From: DATKBT01 sp035546295
GTDB lineage: Bacteria > Acidobacteriota > Thermoanaerobaculia > Multivoradales > Multivoraceae
DNA length: 30,622 bases
NCBI GenBank assembly: GCA_035546295.1
Contig: DATKBT010000127.1
Coordinates: 1 to 30,622 of the forward strand
Reading direction: 5' to 3'
Shown: piece by piece, positions 6,475-13,685 of the stretch
How positions within the stretch are numbered: position 1 is the first letter of the stretch
Layout of the letters: every line of letters begins with the position of its first letter
Notes under the pieces: model-generated
The model's input: only the letters and a program-made list of their open reading frames with translations
What the model was told of the DNA's origin: nothing
The model's database searches: none
Made by a program: the position numbers and the translations under genes

Positions 6475-9381
6475 ATGGCCTGGACCAGACTCCGAGACCG
6501 CGACGACGAGGTCGAGAGCCTCGATCCGCGCAGCTACGACCGCAGCTTCGTGATCCTCATGGCGGCTCTGGCCGTGCTGCTCCCGATCGCGCTGGCCTCC
6601 GGCTGGGGTCAGACCGCGGCTGCGGTCGCGATCGGTCTGGTGCTGTCAGGCGGCTTCTTCGGGCTCGCGCGACTCGGCGCCCGCCGGCTGGCGGCGCTGC
6701 TCGCCCTGCTCATGCTCATCGCGCTGCTGGCCAGCGAGATGTGGCGGTCGGACGGACTAAGCAACATCTCGCTGATCGGCTTCCCGGCGGTCATCGCGCT
6801 CGGCTCGCTCCTGCTCACGCGTCGATGGTTCGCGGGCGTCGCCGCGGTGTCGGTGCTGACGCTGACCGCCCTGATGCTCGCCGAGCGGACCGGGCGCATG
6901 GAGGTGCGAACGATCGAGCCGCTGGAGTGGGGCGAGTTCGGAGCCCTCGTGCTCGTCCTGGCCGGCGTTGCGGTGGTGGTCGACGCCCAGGCTGCCGGCC
7001 TGCGTCGGACCGTGGTGCTGGCGTGGCAGAACCAGCGCGCACTGGAGGCGAGCGAAGGGCGCTTGAGGGCGCTCATCGAGAGCGTGTCCGAGGTGATCGC
7101 CGTGCTCGACGAGGACGGTCGGGTGCGGTACGTAAGCCCGGCGATCGAGAAGGTGCTCGGCTACGCTCCTGCCGAGCGCGTGGAGATGAACGCGTATCAC
7201 CTCGTCCACCCCGACGACGTGTCGCGGGTGCGCAGGAGCTTTGCCCGTGCTCTCGCGTCGCCCGACTCGCAGACCGAGGTGGAGCTGCGGATGCGCCACA
7301 AGGACGGGGACTGGCGTTGGATCGGTCTCAGCGGGCGCAACCGCGTGTCCGACCCCGCCGTCCGGGGGGTCGTGCTGAGCTACCGGGACATCACCGAGCG
7401 CAAGCGAGCCGAGCAGATGATGCGGGCGTCCGAGGAGAAGTTCGCCCGGACCTTCGACGCCAACCCGCATCCGATGGGCATCGCGTCCAGCCGGGACGGC
7501 CGCATGATGGACGTCAACGAGAGCTTCCTCACGACCTTCGGCTACACCCGCGAGGAGGTGATCGGACGCAACGCCGCCGAGGTCGGATGGGCGACGGAGG
7601 AGGATCGGCAGCGGGTCATCGCGCTAATCGCGGAGCACGGTTTCCTGCGCAACGAAGAGTTCGAGTTCCGCACCAAGCAGGGGGAGAAGCGTTTCTTCCT
7701 CCTGTCGATGGAGCAGATCGAGATTCTCGAGGAGCCCTGCCTGCTGGTCGCTTCGACCGACATCACCGAGCGCAGGATCGCCGAGGAGGTGCTGCGCGAG
7801 TCCGAGCGGAAGTTCTTCCGCATGTTCCAGGCGAACCCGAGCCCGATGTCGATCAGCTCGGCGGAAGATCGCCGGATCCTCGAGGTCAACGATGCCATGC
7901 TCTCGACGATCGGCTGGACGCGCGACGAGCTGATCGGCAGAACTCCGGAGGAGCTCGACACCTGGGTGGATCCCGAGCAACGGGAGCGCATCGTCGAGGA
8001 GCTCGAGCGCTCGGGCTCGGTGAGGGCGCTCGAGGCGCAGGTGCGGCGCAAGGACCGCAGCGTGTTGACCTGGGTGCTGTCGGCCGAGGCCGTCGAGCTC
8101 GAAGGGAGGCCCTGCATCCTCTGGTCGGCGATGGACGTCAGCGAGGCGAAGCAACTCGCCGACGAGCTCCAGCGGGCACAGAAGATGGAGGCGATCGGAC
8201 GGCTGGCGGGAGGCGTGGCCCACGACTTCAACAACTGCCTGACGCCGGTCGTCGGGTACAGCGAGCTGATCCTGGCGACCATGGACGAATCGGACCCGCA
8301 ACGGTCGCGGGTGGTCGAGATCCACGAGGCCGGGAAGCGCGCGGCCGAGCTCGCCGGGCAGCTCCTCAGGATGGGCAGGGGAAAAGTGGCCGAGCCGGGA
8401 ATGCTCGATCTCAACCAGGTGGTGCTCGGCACCGAGCGGCTGCTGCGCGGGATCGTCGGGTCCGAGGTCGAGCTCTCGATCTACCTCGCGAAGGACCTGG
8501 GAACGGTGCTCGCCGATCGCAGCCAGCTCGAGCAGGTCCTGCTCAATCTCGTGGTCAACGCCCGGGACTCCATGCCCGGAGGCGGCCGCCTGGTCATCGA
8601 GACCGAGGCCCTGGCGTGCGGTGATGATCGCCCGCGCGGAGGTCCGCGACTCGAGTCCGGGTCGTACGCGATGCTGGCGGTCTCCGACACGGGCGTGGGA
8701 ATGGATGCTTCGACCCAGGCGAAGATCTTCGAGCCGTTCTTCACCACCAAGGAGGTTGGCAAGGGCACCGGGCTCGGTCTCGCCACCGTGTACGCCATCG
8801 TGCAGCAGATCGGCGGCGACATCATCGTGTTCAGCGAGCCCGGCAAGGGCGCCACCTTCAAGCTCTACCTCCCGACGGTCGCGCGCCGAGAGCGGCGCGC
8901 CTCGGCGGAGGCCGACGCGGCGTCGGTCGACACAGCGTCGGTCGACACAGCGTCGGTCGACGAAGGCCAGCTCGCCGGCCGCGAGACGGTGCTCCTGGTC
9001 GAGGATCAGCAGGCGGTTCGCGAGTTCGCCGAGGCCGGGCTGCGCAGCTACGGCTACCAGGTGATCGTCGCTGCCGACGGCGCGCAGGCCCTCGAGCTGA
9101 TCGAGCGCGGCGGAGCCGACCCGGACATCCTGGTCACCGACGTGGTGATGCCGAGGATGGGTGGTCCGGAGCTCGCGACGCGCGTCTGCGAACTGCGCCC
9201 CGGCTGCCGCGTCGTCTACGTGTCGGGCTACACCGGTCGCGCCTCGATCGACCGGGAGCGGATGGTCCCGGCGGCGCCGCTCCTCCACAAGCCCTTCACC
9301 GCCGAAGAGCTCGCCCGCATCGTGCGCGAGACGCTCGGCAGCTCGCGGGCGAGCGGCCGGCGTGAACGTCAGACCACCTGA
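6475..9381 (+). CDS. membrane hybrid sensor histidine kinase with three PAS domains and a receiver
   Basis: A 968-residue signalling protein. About six membrane helices (residues 25-170) form an integral-membrane sensor with little periplasmic sequence. Three PAS/PAC units follow: about 195-315, 318-437 and 440-560, each ending in DITER- or DVSEAK-like linkers. The kinase core has phosphoacceptor His583 in GGVAHDFNNCLTPV, N-box Asn695 (LVVNARDSMP), G1 with Asp738 (DTGVGM), F-box IFEPFFTTK and G2 GKGTGLGLATVYAIV. A C-terminal receiver (about 838-955) has Asp889 in LVTDVVMPRMGG and the conserved Lys in LLHKPF. All catalytic residues are present. A 15-bp tandem repeat sits in the kinase-receiver linker. 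Start 6475 is chosen because upstream in-frame sequence is not protein-like. No DNA-binding partner is adjacent, so the output target is unknown. Confidence 0.93.
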   Translation: MAWTRLRDRDDEVESLDPRSYDRSFVILMAALAVLLPIALASGWGQTAAAVAIGLVLSGGFFGLARLGARRLAALLALLMLIALLASEMWRSDGLSNISLIGFPAVIALGSLLLTRRWFAGVAAVSVLTLTALMLAERTGRMEVRTIEPLEWGEFGALVLVLAGVAVVVDAQAAGLRRTVVLAWQNQRALEASEGRLRALIESVSEVIAVLDEDGRVRYVSPAIEKVLGYAPAERVEMNAYHLVHPDDVSRVRRSFARALASPDSQTEVELRMRHKDGDWRWIGLSGRNRVSDPAVRGVVLSYRDITERKRAEQMMRASEEKFARTFDANPHPMGIASSRDGRMMDVNESFLTTFGYTREEVIGRNAAEVGWATEEDRQRVIALIAEHGFLRNEEFEFRTKQGEKRFFLLSMEQIEILEEPCLLVASTDITERRIAEEVLRESERKFFRMFQANPSPMSISSAEDRRILEVNDAMLSTIGWTRDELIGRTPEELDTWVDPEQRERIVEELERSGSVRALEAQVRRKDRSVLTWVLSAEAVELEGRPCILWSAMDVSEAKQLADELQRAQKMEAIGRLAGGVAHDFNNCLTPVVGYSELILATMDESDPQRSRVVEIHEAGKRAAELAGQLLRMGRGKVAEPGMLDLNQVVLGTERLLRGIVGSEVELSIYLAKDLGTVLADRSQLEQVLLNLVVNARDSMPGGGRLVIETEALACGDDRPRGGPRLESGSYAMLAVSDTGVGMDASTQAKIFEPFFTTKEVGKGTGLGLATVYAIVQQIGGDIIVFSEPGKGATFKLYLPTVARRERRASAEADAASVDTASVDTASVDEGQLAGRETVLLVEDQQAVREFAEAGLRSYGYQVIVAADGAQALELIERGGADPDILVTDVVMPRMGGPELATRVCELRPGCRVVYVSGYTGRASIDRERMVPAAPLLHKPFTAEELARIVRETLGSSRASGRRERQTT
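8921..8961 (+). repeat. 15-bp tandem repeat in the kinase linker
   Basis: The unit CGTCGGTCGACACAG occurs at 8921-8935 and 8936-8950, with 11 bp of a third copy to 8961. It encodes SVDTA-SVDTA-SVD between the ATPase and receiver domains. The 15-bp unit keeps the frame, so copy-number change would only lengthen or shorten a flexible linker. Confidence 0.85.
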
Positions 9382-9420
9382 TCCGGCTTACGCCGCATCT
9401 GAGCGTCAGCGGCGATGTGC

Positions 9421-9446
9421 CCGGCGACTTCAGCCGGCGATTTCAG
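9421..9446. repeat. 13-bp direct repeat in the gap after the hybrid kinase
   Basis: CCGGCGACTTCAG (9421-9433) and CCGGCGATTTCAG (9434-9446) are adjacent near-identical copies, followed by CCGGGGA. They lie in the 250-bp gap 9382-9631, which otherwise holds no recognisable gene. Confidence 0.5.
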
Positions 9447-9631
9447 CCGGGGATGGCGGGCGGCGATCTCGGACGATGCCGGGGGCGATGGGAGTGCGGC
9501 TTCGCTCTGCCGAGCGACGGGCGCGATCGAGCCGCCGACCTCCTCGACGCTGCGGGCACGCTCGCGAGCCGGAGGGCTGGACTGAGTGTCGACGGCCGGC
9601 GAGCTTCGTCGCCGACCGCCGAGGCGTCCGC

Positions 9632-10360
9632 TCACGGGCGAAGCAGGATCTCGATCTTCTCGCGGAGCTGGCTGCTGTTGAACGGCTTGCTCAGGAACTC
9701 GACCCGGCGCAGGCTGCGGAGGCTCTGGGACGTCTCGGCCTCGTCGTACCCGCTCACCATCAGCACCGGCAGGTCCTCCCGGATCGAGCGGATGATGGGC
9801 AATGCCTCGGCGCCGTCGAGCACCGGCATCGCGAAGTCGAGCATCACGAACAAGAGGTCCCGGTGGCGCTCGCGAACCAGGTCGATCCCCTCCCGGCCGT
9901 CATCGGCCGTCAGCACGTCGTAGCCGAGCCGCTCGAGCAGACGCTGCGCCACAGAGCGAACCAGCGGATCGTCGTCCACCAGCAGGACGGTGCCGCCGGT
10001 CGGCGCCGAATCCTCGGGCGAAGCGGCCTCGGCTGCGTCCTGGCCTCGCGCGCCCGGATCATCGCCGCCTCCTCCGCCCCCTGCCTCGGCCGCCGCCAGC
10101 ATCAGCTCGAAGCGGCTTCCCGCGCCGACGGTCGGCGTCACGCGCAGGGCTCCCCGGCGGCCGCGCACGATGCCGCGTGCGGCAGCGAGCCCGAGCCCAC
10201 GGCCCTGCTGCTTCGTGGAGAAGAGAGTGGAGAAGAGGGTGGAGAAGAGAGTGGAGAAGAAGGGGTCAATGATCCTCCGCAGGCTTCGTGGCTCGATACT
10301 CGACAGGCGCTCCAGCCGCTCGAGGTAAAGCGGATGGGCGACGGCGTGGGCCCCCTGCAT
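9632..10360 (-). pseudogene. remnant of a second hybrid histidine kinase (ATPase tail plus receiver)
   Basis: The 242-residue frame begins abruptly inside an ATPase domain. SLRRIIDPFFST matches the F-box, QGRGLGLAAARGIVRG the G2 box, and GAGSRFELML the end of the domain. The H-box, N-box and G1 (DxGxGM) that should precede are missing; residues 1-27 resemble nothing in the fold. The frame is open upstream to an in-frame stop near 10530 without a good start and includes TWATRGLAAITDPEGTELA, perhaps another kinase piece. Within the F-box, a fourfold 12-bp repeat turns FFSTK into FFST-LFST-LFST-LFSTK. A complete receiver follows (about 122-242), with LLVDDDP, Asp in MLDFAMP, and SKPF. It cannot autophosphorylate, but the receiver could still act as a phosphate sink for the kinase encoded opposite. 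Read as decay by deletion plus repeat expansion; a functional receiver-only protein is the alternative. Confidence 0.7.
10215..10262 (-). repeat. 12-bp x4 tandem repeat inside the kinase-remnant F-box
   Basis: On the plus strand the copies are GTGGAGAAGAGA (10215-10226), GTGGAGAAGAGG (10227-10238), GTGGAGAAGAGA (10239-10250) and GTGGAGAAGAAG (10251-10262). On the coding (minus) strand they give repeated FSTL tetrapeptides in the segment that normally contacts the ATP lid. Confidence 0.9.
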
Positions 10361-10649
10361 CCAGCGATCGGGCTCGGCGAGCTCGGTCCCTTCGGGGTCG
10401 GTGATCGCCGCAAGGCCTCGGGTCGCCCACGTCGGATCCTGTGCCCGTCGGCCCGCGCGCGAAGGCCGTGGAGGTCGTCGGTGGTCATCTCCGGAGTCCC
10501 GCGGCCGGCAGGCGGAATCGCGGGCTCACGGCGTCGGGATGCCCGGCAGCCGAGCGCGTGAAACGCTGCTGCGATGTGACGCCGTTACGAGCCGAGGGAG
10601 AGTCAAGGGCACCGTTGCGCACTGGGCGCAGATCCATCGACGGCCCTCT

Positions 10650-11150
10650 TCAGTCCAGGGCCTTCAGATCGAACGCGATCTTCGCGCCGCCGGCGGTCTC
10701 CACATCGACGACGAAGGTGTCGTCGGCTGGGCGGCTGTAGGTCAAGCGTTTCAGAGATCCTTCTCCCACCGCTTCGAACGAGATCCGCCGCTCCGAGATC
10801 TCGGCCAGGCGCATCTCCTGCGCGCTGGGTGAGCGGGGCACGAAGCCGGGGTTCCACTGCTGCAGCCTGAGCACCAGCGACCCCTCCGACTCCTCGATGA
10901 CGATGAGCTCGATCATGTTGGTCTGACCGTTGGCGGTGCCGCGCACCACCGAGGCGATCGAGCCGCCGTCGGGCCGGCTCCAGTTTTCCTCGAGCGTTCC
11001 GGGGCCCATCGCGCCCTTCCACGAGCCGGTCATCCAGGCCAGGTCGGCGACCGTCGCGGCGGGGCCGGCGGCCCACGCCGGCGAGGTGAGCAGGGCGAGC
11101 ACGAGGGTCGCCGTTGCCTTGGAGCGGCATCGTCTGCAGGCTGGTCGCAC
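10650..11150 (-). CDS. exported DUF6265-like protein
   Basis: A 166-residue protein with a Sec signal peptide: basic start MRPACRRCRSKATA, hydrophobic LVLALLTSPAWA, then a likely cut before AGPAATV. The mature part opens with VADLAWMTGSWKG, matches the (L)xWMxGxWxG opening of DUF6265 and related lipocalin-like domains, and continues with beta-rich sequence (MIELIVIEESEGSLVLRLQ). The start is a GTG at 11150 with an excellent AAGGAG 6 bp upstream; longer readings of the frame lack a signal peptide in place. Function is unknown in the family, possibly binding of a small hydrophobic ligand in the periplasm. It lies 130 bp after the HExxH gene on the same strand, and TATTGT in that gap is a possible -10 for independent transcription. 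Confidence 0.8.
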   Translation of the reverse strand: MRPACRRCRSKATATLVLALLTSPAWAAGPAATVADLAWMTGSWKGAMGPGTLEENWSRPDGGSIASVVRGTANGQTNMIELIVIEESEGSLVLRLQQWNPGFVPRSPSAQEMRLAEISERRISFEAVGEGSLKRLTYSRPADDTFVVDVETAGGAKIAFDLKALD

Positions 11151-11280
11151 GTTCGTCTCCTTCGATCCGAGTGGAGCGATGACAATACCAGGCGCCGTGC
11201 GCGCGGCGCGCGCGAGCGGAGGGGAGGTGTGCACTCCGCCAAGTCCGTGGTCGCGCGTCGGCCGGCGGGTCCCGAGGGGA

Positions 11281-12318
11281 CTACGGCGGGGGTTCCATGG
11301 CGCTCTCGACCAGGCGATCGAGAACCTGGTCGAGCGTGACCTCACCGTCGAGATGTGCGATCCACAGGTCGCGCACCAGGCGGGCACGCGGCACCCGGTC
11401 GTAGTAGGTGCTCGGACCGTCGCCGTAGTGGACGTGGTCCGGATCGACGAGCCGGCGGATCGTCTCGCCCGCCTGCACGAACATGATCGTGTGCGGCAGG
11501 TCGCGAAATGCGTCGTCGGCTGGACCCAGTCCCGCAGCGCCCAGGCGCCCGCGCAGGCGGGAGAGCACGTTGCGGCCGGCGCTCTGCTCGGCGGCGACGT
11601 CGAGGGCGTGGGTCGCCTCGTGGAGGATGATCTCGAGCAGCGCGCTCCCCTGATTCTCCCGGCGATCGACGGCCACGATGCAATAGCCGGTGCCGTCGCG
11701 GTCGCGGTAGGTGACGGCGCCCGGCCAGACCGAGCTAGGGACGAGATAGACCGGGATCGTGCGGCGGGGATCGGTCATTTCGAGCGCGGAGAGCATCGCG
11801 GCGAAGGCCTCGTCCTGCTTCGGCAGCAGGCGGCTCTCGATGTCCACGCGAGCGGCGTCGACCAGCTCGCGGCGCGCCGGCCAGAGCTCCTCACGAAATC
11901 GTGGCTCGAGCTCCACCAGGGCGGCGAGCAGGCGCTCGACCTCGACGCCGACCCCGACGCCGACCTCGACCTGGGCGCCGTCGTGCAGGCGAAGGGTGGA
12001 GATTCCCGAAAGACGGTCGGCGATCTCCTGGGCGCCGGTGACACCGAGCAGCGCGCTGTCGAACAGACCCCAGCCGCGCCCGGGCGGCAGCTTCGCGCCG
12101 AGCGCGCGCATCGCGTCGATCAGCGGCGCCAGGGGTCCGCTCGCTTCGGTGCGGGACTCGGCGAGAGCGCGCCCCTCGGTCCACAGGGCGACCGCCGGCT
12201 CGACCCGCAGCTCGATCCGGGTGGCGCCATCGCCGGCGCCGGACTGGCCCGCGCCGCCGCGCTCGGCGGCCGCCGGCAGGAGGACGAGCGCCGCTGCGAG
12301 CAACGTGGCGCCGCGCAC
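11281..12318 (-). CDS. exported HExxH putative zinc metallopeptidase
   Basis: 345 residues. MRGATLLAAALVLLPAAA is a signal-peptide-like start, followed by an acidic/helical region, and then LLEIILHEATHALDVAAEQS with His233, Glu234 and His237 of an HExxH zinc motif. A third ligand may lie in the later segment around HTIMFVQAGETIRR, where the Glu is a gluzincin-like candidate. I do not recognise a named family. The GTG start at 12318 is 2 bp after the osmC stop, implying translational coupling; no strong Shine-Dalgarno is seen. A Val-Gly/Glu-rich stretch (QVEVGVGVGVEVER) comes from 6-bp repeats around 11935-11972. The open frame extends upstream through osmC, but those residues are shadow sequence. 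Confidence 0.78.
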   Translation of the reverse strand: MRGATLLAAALVLLPAAAERGGAGQSGAGDGATRIELRVEPAVALWTEGRALAESRTEASGPLAPLIDAMRALGAKLPPGRGWGLFDSALLGVTGAQEIADRLSGISTLRLHDGAQVEVGVGVGVEVERLLAALVELEPRFREELWPARRELVDAARVDIESRLLPKQDEAFAAMLSALEMTDPRRTIPVYLVPSSVWPGAVTYRDRDGTGYCIVAVDRRENQGSALLEIILHEATHALDVAAEQSAGRNVLSRLRGRLGAAGLGPADDAFRDLPHTIMFVQAGETIRRLVDPDHVHYGDGPSTYYDRVPRARLVRDLWIAHLDGEVTLDQVLDRLVESAMEPPP

Positions 12319-12320
12319 GA

Positions 12321-12761
12321 TCAGCCGGCTTCGGCCAGCTTCGCCTCGAGCTGGATGTCGACACCGGCGAGCGCGCGGCTCACCGGGCAGCCGGCCTTTG
12401 CCTTCTCGGCGTGCTGCTGGAAGGCCGCCGCGTCGATCCCGGGGACCCTGCCTTCGACCGTCAGCTTGATGGTCGAGATCGTCCAACCCGCTTCCTCCTT
12501 GACCATCGTCAGGTCGGCGGCGGTCGAGAGCTTCTCGGGGGGATGTCCGGCGCCCGACAGGCCGAAGGAGAGCGCCATCGAGAAGCAGCCGGCGTGGGCC
12601 GCCGCGATCAGCTCCTCGGGGTTGGTGCCCGGCTGCCCCTCGAAGCGCATGCCGGCGGAGTAGGGCGTTCCGGAGAGGACTCCGCCGGGAGCGTCGAGTC
12701 GGCCGGCCCCCTCCTTCCCCGATCCCTCCCATACGGCGGTTGCGGTGCGTTGAATCTTCAT
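12321..12761 (-). CDS. osmC: OsmC-family peroxiredoxin
   Basis: A cytoplasmic thiol peroxidase of 146 residues that reduces organic hydroperoxides. The two redox cysteines of the family are present: peroxidatic Cys59 in AAAHAGCFSMALS and resolving Cys125 in AKAGCPVSRAL. The beginning, MKIQRTATAVWEGSGKEGAG, and GTNPEELIAAAHAGC are classic for the OsmC (rather than Ohr) branch. It follows coxM by 35 bp on the same strand. Its Shine-Dalgarno region is made of a hexanucleotide repeat (reading GAGGAA units on the coding strand), with GAGGAGAG about 7 bp from the ATG. Placement behind a molybdenum/flavin oxidase suggests protection from peroxide made by that enzyme, which is an inference. Confidence 0.93.
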   Translation of the reverse strand: MKIQRTATAVWEGSGKEGAGRLDAPGGVLSGTPYSAGMRFEGQPGTNPEELIAAAHAGCFSMALSFGLSGAGHPPEKLSTAADLTMVKEEAGWTISTIKLTVEGRVPGIDAAAFQQHAEKAKAGCPVSRALAGVDIQLEAKLAEAG

Positions 12762-12770
12762 CGGTTCTCT

Positions 12771-12798
12771 CCTCTTCCTCTTCCTCTTCCTCTTCCTC
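12771..12798 (-). repeat. hexanucleotide repeat forming the osmC ribosome-binding region
   Basis: Four perfect CCTCTT units run 12771-12794, followed by CCTC. On the coding strand this is a purine-rich (GAGGAA)n tract that runs from the coxM stop codon (12797-12799) to within 9 bp of the osmC ATG. Each unit resembles a Shine-Dalgarno core, so slippage could alter the number or spacing of binding cores. Confidence 0.85.
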
Positions 12799-13660
12799 AG
12801 CTCTTCGCCCGGTCCCGGGCAGCGGCCAGGGCGCGCCGGCCGTAGACCTTCGCGAGGTGCAGGCGATAGCTCCCGGAGGCGAACACGTCACCCAGCGGGT
12901 CCTCGGCGGTGACTCTCTCGACGGCTGTCTGGATCGTCTCGTCCGAGGCGTCGCCGCCGACCAGCGCGGCGATCACCTCGTCGCCGGCGAGAGGGATCGC
13001 GGTGACGCCCCCCCAGGCGAGCCCGCCGCCCGTGACCTTGCCGTCCCCGTCGAGATCGACGATCGCGGCGGCCCCGACCACCGCGTAGCCGGAAGCAGGG
13101 TGCTCGAACTTGAGGTAGGCGGAGCCGGCGCCCGCCGATTGCGCGGGGAGCTCGATCGCGGTGATGATCTCGTCAGCGCCGAGATCGGTGGTCAGCAGAT
13201 CGACGAAGAAGTCGGCCGCCGCCACCGCGCGCGACCCGCCGGGGCCCTGCAGGTGGATCGTCGCGCCGAGCGCGCGCAACACCGGCGGGTAGTCGGAGCC
13301 GGGATCGGCGTGGGCAACGTTGCCGCCGATCGTGCCCCGGTTGCGCACCTGGGCGTCGCCGATCTCGTGGGCCGCCTCGGCGATCAGCGGGCAGTGCTCG
13401 CGCAGCTCGGCGGAGGCCGCGATCACGGCATGGGTGGTCAGCGCGCCGATGCGCACAGCGCCGCCGCCGACGGTGACGCCGCGCAGCTCGCCGATGCGGC
13501 CGATGTCGACGATCTTGGCGGGCTGGGCCAGGCGCAGCTTCATCAGCGGGATCAGGCTGTGACCGCCCGCGATCAGCTTGGCGTCCTCGGAGGAGCCGAG
13601 CAGGGAAAGCGCCTCGGCGACCGAGGAGGCGCGCACGTACTCGAAGGGGGCTGGGTACAT
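12797..13660 (-). CDS. coxM: CO dehydrogenase-like FAD-binding medium subunit
   Basis: 287 residues. This subunit takes electrons from the [2Fe-2S] subunit to FAD and on to the respiratory chain. It carries both FAD motifs: AGGHSLIPLMKLRLA (about 31-45) and TIGGNVAHADPGSDYP (about 109-124), the latter typical of CoxM-type proteins. The C-terminal domain (from about 175) is the CO_deh_flav_C fold. The ATG at 13660 has AAGGAG 8 bp upstream and lies 25 bp after the coxL stop. The gene order S-L-M seen here differs from the M-S-L order of classical form I cox operons. Confidence 0.93.
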   Translation of the reverse strand: MYPAPFEYVRASSVAEALSLLGSSEDAKLIAGGHSLIPLMKLRLAQPAKIVDIGRIGELRGVTVGGGAVRIGALTTHAVIAASAELREHCPLIAEAAHEIGDAQVRNRGTIGGNVAHADPGSDYPPVLRALGATIHLQGPGGSRAVAAADFFVDLLTTDLGADEIITAIELPAQSAGAGSAYLKFEHPASGYAVVGAAAIVDLDGDGKVTGGGLAWGGVTAIPLAGDEVIAALVGGDASDETIQTAVERVTAEDPLGDVFASGSYRLHLAKVYGRRALAAARDRAKS

Positions 13661-13685
13661 CTCCGGTTCTCCTTGCCGTCGGTTC

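Noticed and set aside
5913..8624. 903-residue open frame across the kinase
   Set aside because: It is an Arg/Pro/Gly-rich shadow of the acyl-CoA dehydrogenase and hybrid kinase genes; no domain is recognisable.
9369..9635. Small minus-strand protein in the gap after the hybrid kinase
   Set aside because: It has no Shine-Dalgarno sequence, overlaps the end of the kinase gene and the start of the next gene's stop, and shows no recognisable fold; a 13-bp repeat explains part of it.
12319..12891. N-terminal extension of the HExxH protein through osmC, with a run of glutamates
   Set aside because: The poly-Glu is the hexanucleotide repeat read in another frame, and the rest is the shadow of osmC on the same strand.
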